From the NCBI GenBank assembly GCA_019347995.1, contig JAHWKH010000113.1:1-7411 (forward strand): a stretch of DNA of 7,411 nt. The letters run 5' to 3'. Positions within the stretch are counted from its first letter, which is position 1. Every line of letters begins with the position of its first letter. Of the stretch, positions 5,010-7,411 are shown piece after piece. Below the pieces are notes generated by a model. It did no database searches. It saw nothing but the letters and a program-made list of their open reading frames with translations, and was not told where the DNA came from. Made by a program: the position numbers and the translations under genes. Source of the DNA: Gemmatimonadota bacterium (GTDB lineage: Bacteria > Gemmatimonadota > Gemmatimonadetes > Longimicrobiales > UBA6960).

Positions 5010-7411
5010 CGCCCGCCAGCGAGCGTAGGCAGGACCCTTCGTTCTTCGAGATGCTCTCGCGTCCGCCCCGGCGGACGTGGCCCGACCGCGTCGTGCACCA
5101 TGGCGCTCGGGTGCTCCTGCTCGTCGTCCTGGCAGGGGCCGTCACGGCCCTCTTCCTGCCGACCGATCGCATGCAGGTCGAGCGCTACGAGGTGGGGATG
5201 GTGGCCGAGGAGAGCGTCATCGCCCAGGTCCCGTTCAGCGTCCCCAAGACGCCCGGGGAGCTGGAGCGGGACAGGGCCGAGGCGATGACGGCCGTGCCCC
5301 CCACCTTCAACTACGAGCCCCAGATGGCCGACTCGGTGGAGTCGCGCCTCGAGGGGTTCTTCCGCCGCATGGCGGTCGTGTCCGACACCGGCTCGATGGC
5401 CAATCTCCAGGGGCTGCTCCAGGGCAGCTCGATCCAGCTTACGCCCGACCAGACCGAGCTGCTGCGCGATCCGGAGAACTTCCGGCTGCTGCGTGACGCG
5501 GCGCTGCAGGCCGCCCGGGAGATGCTTCCCCTGGGCGTGGTGGACGGCGCCGAGCTCGAACAAGTCACCACCGAGAGCATCACCGTGCGGCAGGAGACGG
5601 AGCAGGGCGACCTGATGGAGCGCTCCGTGGACACGGCCCAGGTGGTCTCCACCCGGGAGTTCCTGCCCCGTGCCGTGGGCCTCCTCCCCGCGGGAGCCCC
5701 GCCGGACCTGCAGCAGATCCTGCGCCTCGTCCTCATCCAGTTCGTGGAGCCGACGTACCGGCCCAACGTGCCGGCCACCGAGCTCGACCGGGACGCGGCG
5801 TCCCGCTCGGTGCCCACCACGAAGCAGAGCGTGCTGGAGGGCGAGGCCATCGTGCGGGCCAACGAGGCCATCACGCCCGCCACGCTGGAGAAGCTCACCG
5901 CCTACGAGGAGCAGCTGCGGACCCGCGGCATGCTGGAGAGCGAGGGGATCCAGTGGGCGCCGCTGGTGGGCGCGGCGCTCCTGAACCTGCTGGTCCTCTC
6001 GGTGTTCGGCCTCCTGGTCTTCTTCTTCCGCCAGGAGATCTACCACAACTTCAGGTGGATGGCGCTGATGGCCCTGCTGGTGGCGGCCTACTTCGCCGTG
6101 GCGGCGGTCATCGCGGGCAACGCGCTGCCCCCGGAGCTGCTACCGATCGCCTTCGTCGCCCTGGCCGTGTCGGTGCTCTGGGACGGTCGCATGGCCCTGG
6201 TCCTGGTCCTGGTGCTGGCGGTGCTCACCGTGATGCAGCAGCCGTTCGGCCGCATCCCCATCCTCGTGGTGACCCTCGTGGGAGGCGCTTCGGCGGCGCT
6301 CTCCGTGCGGGCCGTGCGGCGGCGGGCGCAGACGTGGATCTTCGTCGCGATCATCGCGGCGGCCTACTCCGCCGTCCTGCTGGCCCTGGTCCTTTCGGGG
6401 CAGCTGGACCCCGCCAGCTTCTGGGTGTCGGCCGCCGCCGCGGGGGGCAACGCCGTGCTGTCCGCGGTGCTGGCCATGGGATTCCTGCCGGTCTTCGAGC
6501 TGTTCACCGGCATCACCACCGACCAGACGCTCCTGGAATGGGCCGATCCGAACCGGTCGCTCCTCAAGCGCCTGTCCATGGAGGCCCCCGGCACGTACGC
6601 CCACACCATCAACGTGGCCAACCTCGCGGAATCGGCGGCCAACGTGATCGGAGCCAACGGCCTGCTGTGCCGTGTGGGCCTCTACTACCACGACGTGGGC
6701 AAGATGCTCAAGCCCCACTACTTCGTGGAGAACCAGCCCGATGGGCGCAATCCGCACGACCGGCTCAAGCCGGACACGTCGGCGGCCATCGTGAAGGAGC
6801 ACGTGGTGGAGGGCTACAGGATGGCGCGGGAGGCCAAGGTCCCCGACGTCGTGGCCGATTTCATCCCCGAGCACCACGGCACGCAGCGGATCGGGTTCTT
6901 CTGGGAGAAGGCCAGGGAGGAGTACGGGGAGGAGAGCCTGAAGCCGGAGGACTTCACGTACCCCGGCCCGCGCCCCCGCTCCCGCGAGACGGCCATCGCC
7001 ATGCTCGCCGATTCGGTGGAGTCGGCGACCCGTGCGCTGCAGGATCCCACGCCCGAGCGCGTTCGCGACCTGATCCACAACATCGTGGAGGCGAAGATCG
7101 CCGACGGGCAGCTCGACGAGGCGCCCCTCACGCTGCGCGAGGTCGCGCAGATCAAGGAGCAGTTCGTGAAGGTGCTCGCGGGCATCTACCACCACCGCAT
7201 CGACTACCCCCAGACGAAGCATCTGACGGACGCTCCGGACCGCGACGGGGAGGGTCCGGAGGGCGACTCCGGCGGCGAGAGCGGGGAGGACGAGGGCGCG
7301 GAGGGTGGCGCAGACGAGGCCGACCCCTCGGCCTCGGCCCCGGCGCGGGACGCCGACGGCGACGTCCCCGGGGCGCCCGGGGCGCCCGCCGCGCCCCCGG
7401 ACACGTCCACT
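5006..7411 (+). CDS. pgpH: PgpH-like 7TM-HD cyclic-dinucleotide phosphodiesterase, 3' end cut by window
   Basis: The family hydrolyses c-di-AMP to pApA; the HD domain faces the cytoplasm and an extracytoplasmic domain probably senses a signal. All 802 visible codons are open and the stop lies beyond the window. One helix at about 35-52 leads into a large extracytoplasmic 7TMR-HDED-type region (about 53-310). A membrane block follows, with segments near 317-341, 351-371, 376-410 (probably two), 416-435, 445-465 and 473-500. The HD domain (about 520-735) has every expected metal ligand: H533 (GTYAHT), H562-D563 (YYHDVGKM), H599 (KEHVVEG), H623-H624 (PEHHGT) and D669 (LADSVES). Spacing closely follows Listeria PgpH as I recall it. 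From about 737 the sequence becomes an acidic, Gly/Ala/Pro-rich tail. The GTG at 5006 overlaps the phoH stop and has only a weak GAGAG upstream; an ATG at 5051 is less likely. Family membership is firm, while c-di-AMP as substrate is inferred from homology. Confidence 0.88.
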   Translation, partial: MTPASERRQDPSFFEMLSRPPRRTWPDRVVHHGARVLLLVVLAGAVTALFLPTDRMQVERYEVGMVAEESVIAQVPFSVPKTPGELERDRAEAMTAVPPTFNYEPQMADSVESRLEGFFRRMAVVSDTGSMANLQGLLQGSSIQLTPDQTELLRDPENFRLLRDAALQAAREMLPLGVVDGAELEQVTTESITVRQETEQGDLMERSVDTAQVVSTREFLPRAVGLLPAGAPPDLQQILRLVLIQFVEPTYRPNVPATELDRDAASRSVPTTKQSVLEGEAIVRANEAITPATLEKLTAYEEQLRTRGMLESEGIQWAPLVGAALLNLLVLSVFGLLVFFFRQEIYHNFRWMALMALLVAAYFAVAAVIAGNALPPELLPIAFVALAVSVLWDGRMALVLVLVLAVLTVMQQPFGRIPILVVTLVGGASAALSVRAVRRRAQTWIFVAIIAAAYSAVLLALVLSGQLDPASFWVSAAAAGGNAVLSAVLAMGFLPVFELFTGITTDQTLLEWADPNRSLLKRLSMEAPGTYAHTINVANLAESAANVIGANGLLCRVGLYYHDVGKMLKPHYFVENQPDGRNPHDRLKPDTSAAIVKEHVVEGYRMAREAKVPDVVADFIPEHHGTQRIGFFWEKAREEYGEESLKPEDFTYPGPRPRSRETAIAMLADSVESATRALQDPTPERVRDLIHNIVEAKIADGQLDEAPLTLREVAQIKEQFVKVLAGIYHHRIDYPQTKHLTDAPDRDGEGPEGDSGGESGEDEGAEGGADEADPSASAPARDADGDVPGAPGAPAAPPDTST

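Noticed and set aside
4979..6046. 355-codon minus-strand frame opposite pgpH
   Set aside because: It is antisense to the pgpH coding region, rich in His/Gly/Arg and lacking any motif or ribosome site.

Overview
This is a strongly G+C-rich bacterial window whose genes use almost only G- or C-ending codons. It is dense with conserved housekeeping genes and shows no phage, transposase, CRISPR or plasmid gene. Gene content, base composition and the CCTCCGCGG-type intergenic repeat would fit Gemmatimonadota or a similar high-GC Gram-negative lineage. That placement is an inference; nothing here is diagnostic of a phylum.

Left part (1-1752). The window opens with the last 26 codons of an unidentified plus-strand gene, which converges on rlmN on the minus strand. 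RlmN is the radical-SAM methyltransferase that modifies A2503 of 23S rRNA and A37 of some tRNAs. The roughly 300 bp between the two stop codons is the least ordinary DNA here. It is bounded by a 27-bp inverted repeat (25 of 27 match), and inside it are a hairpin followed by a T-tract, a G-quadruplex motif, several GC-rich hairpins and a short tandem array. A 260-bp gap separates rlmN from the divergent right-hand genes and holds one candidate sigma-70-type promoter.

Right part (1753-7411). Four plus-strand genes form a probable operon: a small VanZ-like membrane protein, aspS (aspartyl-tRNA synthetase), phoH (PhoH/YbeZ-type P-loop ATPase) and a pgpH-like 7TM-HD phosphohydrolase that is cut by the window end. 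The VanZ-like gene and aspS share an ATGA overlap, and phoH and pgpH share a GTGA overlap, which points to translational coupling. The 105-bp aspS-phoH gap contains two strong inverted repeats that could act as an mRNA processing or control point. The phoH-pgpH order is the classic one found next to ybeY, so ybeY is the expected next gene beyond the edge.

Together the genes point to translation and RNA maintenance (RlmN, AspRS, PhoH) joined to cyclic-dinucleotide turnover (PgpH-like). I did not find a clearly new biological system. The items most worth a second look are the inverted-repeat-bounded intergenic segment, the structured aspS-phoH junction, the acidic low-complexity tail of the PgpH-like protein, and the AspRS residues that bear on tRNA specificity.
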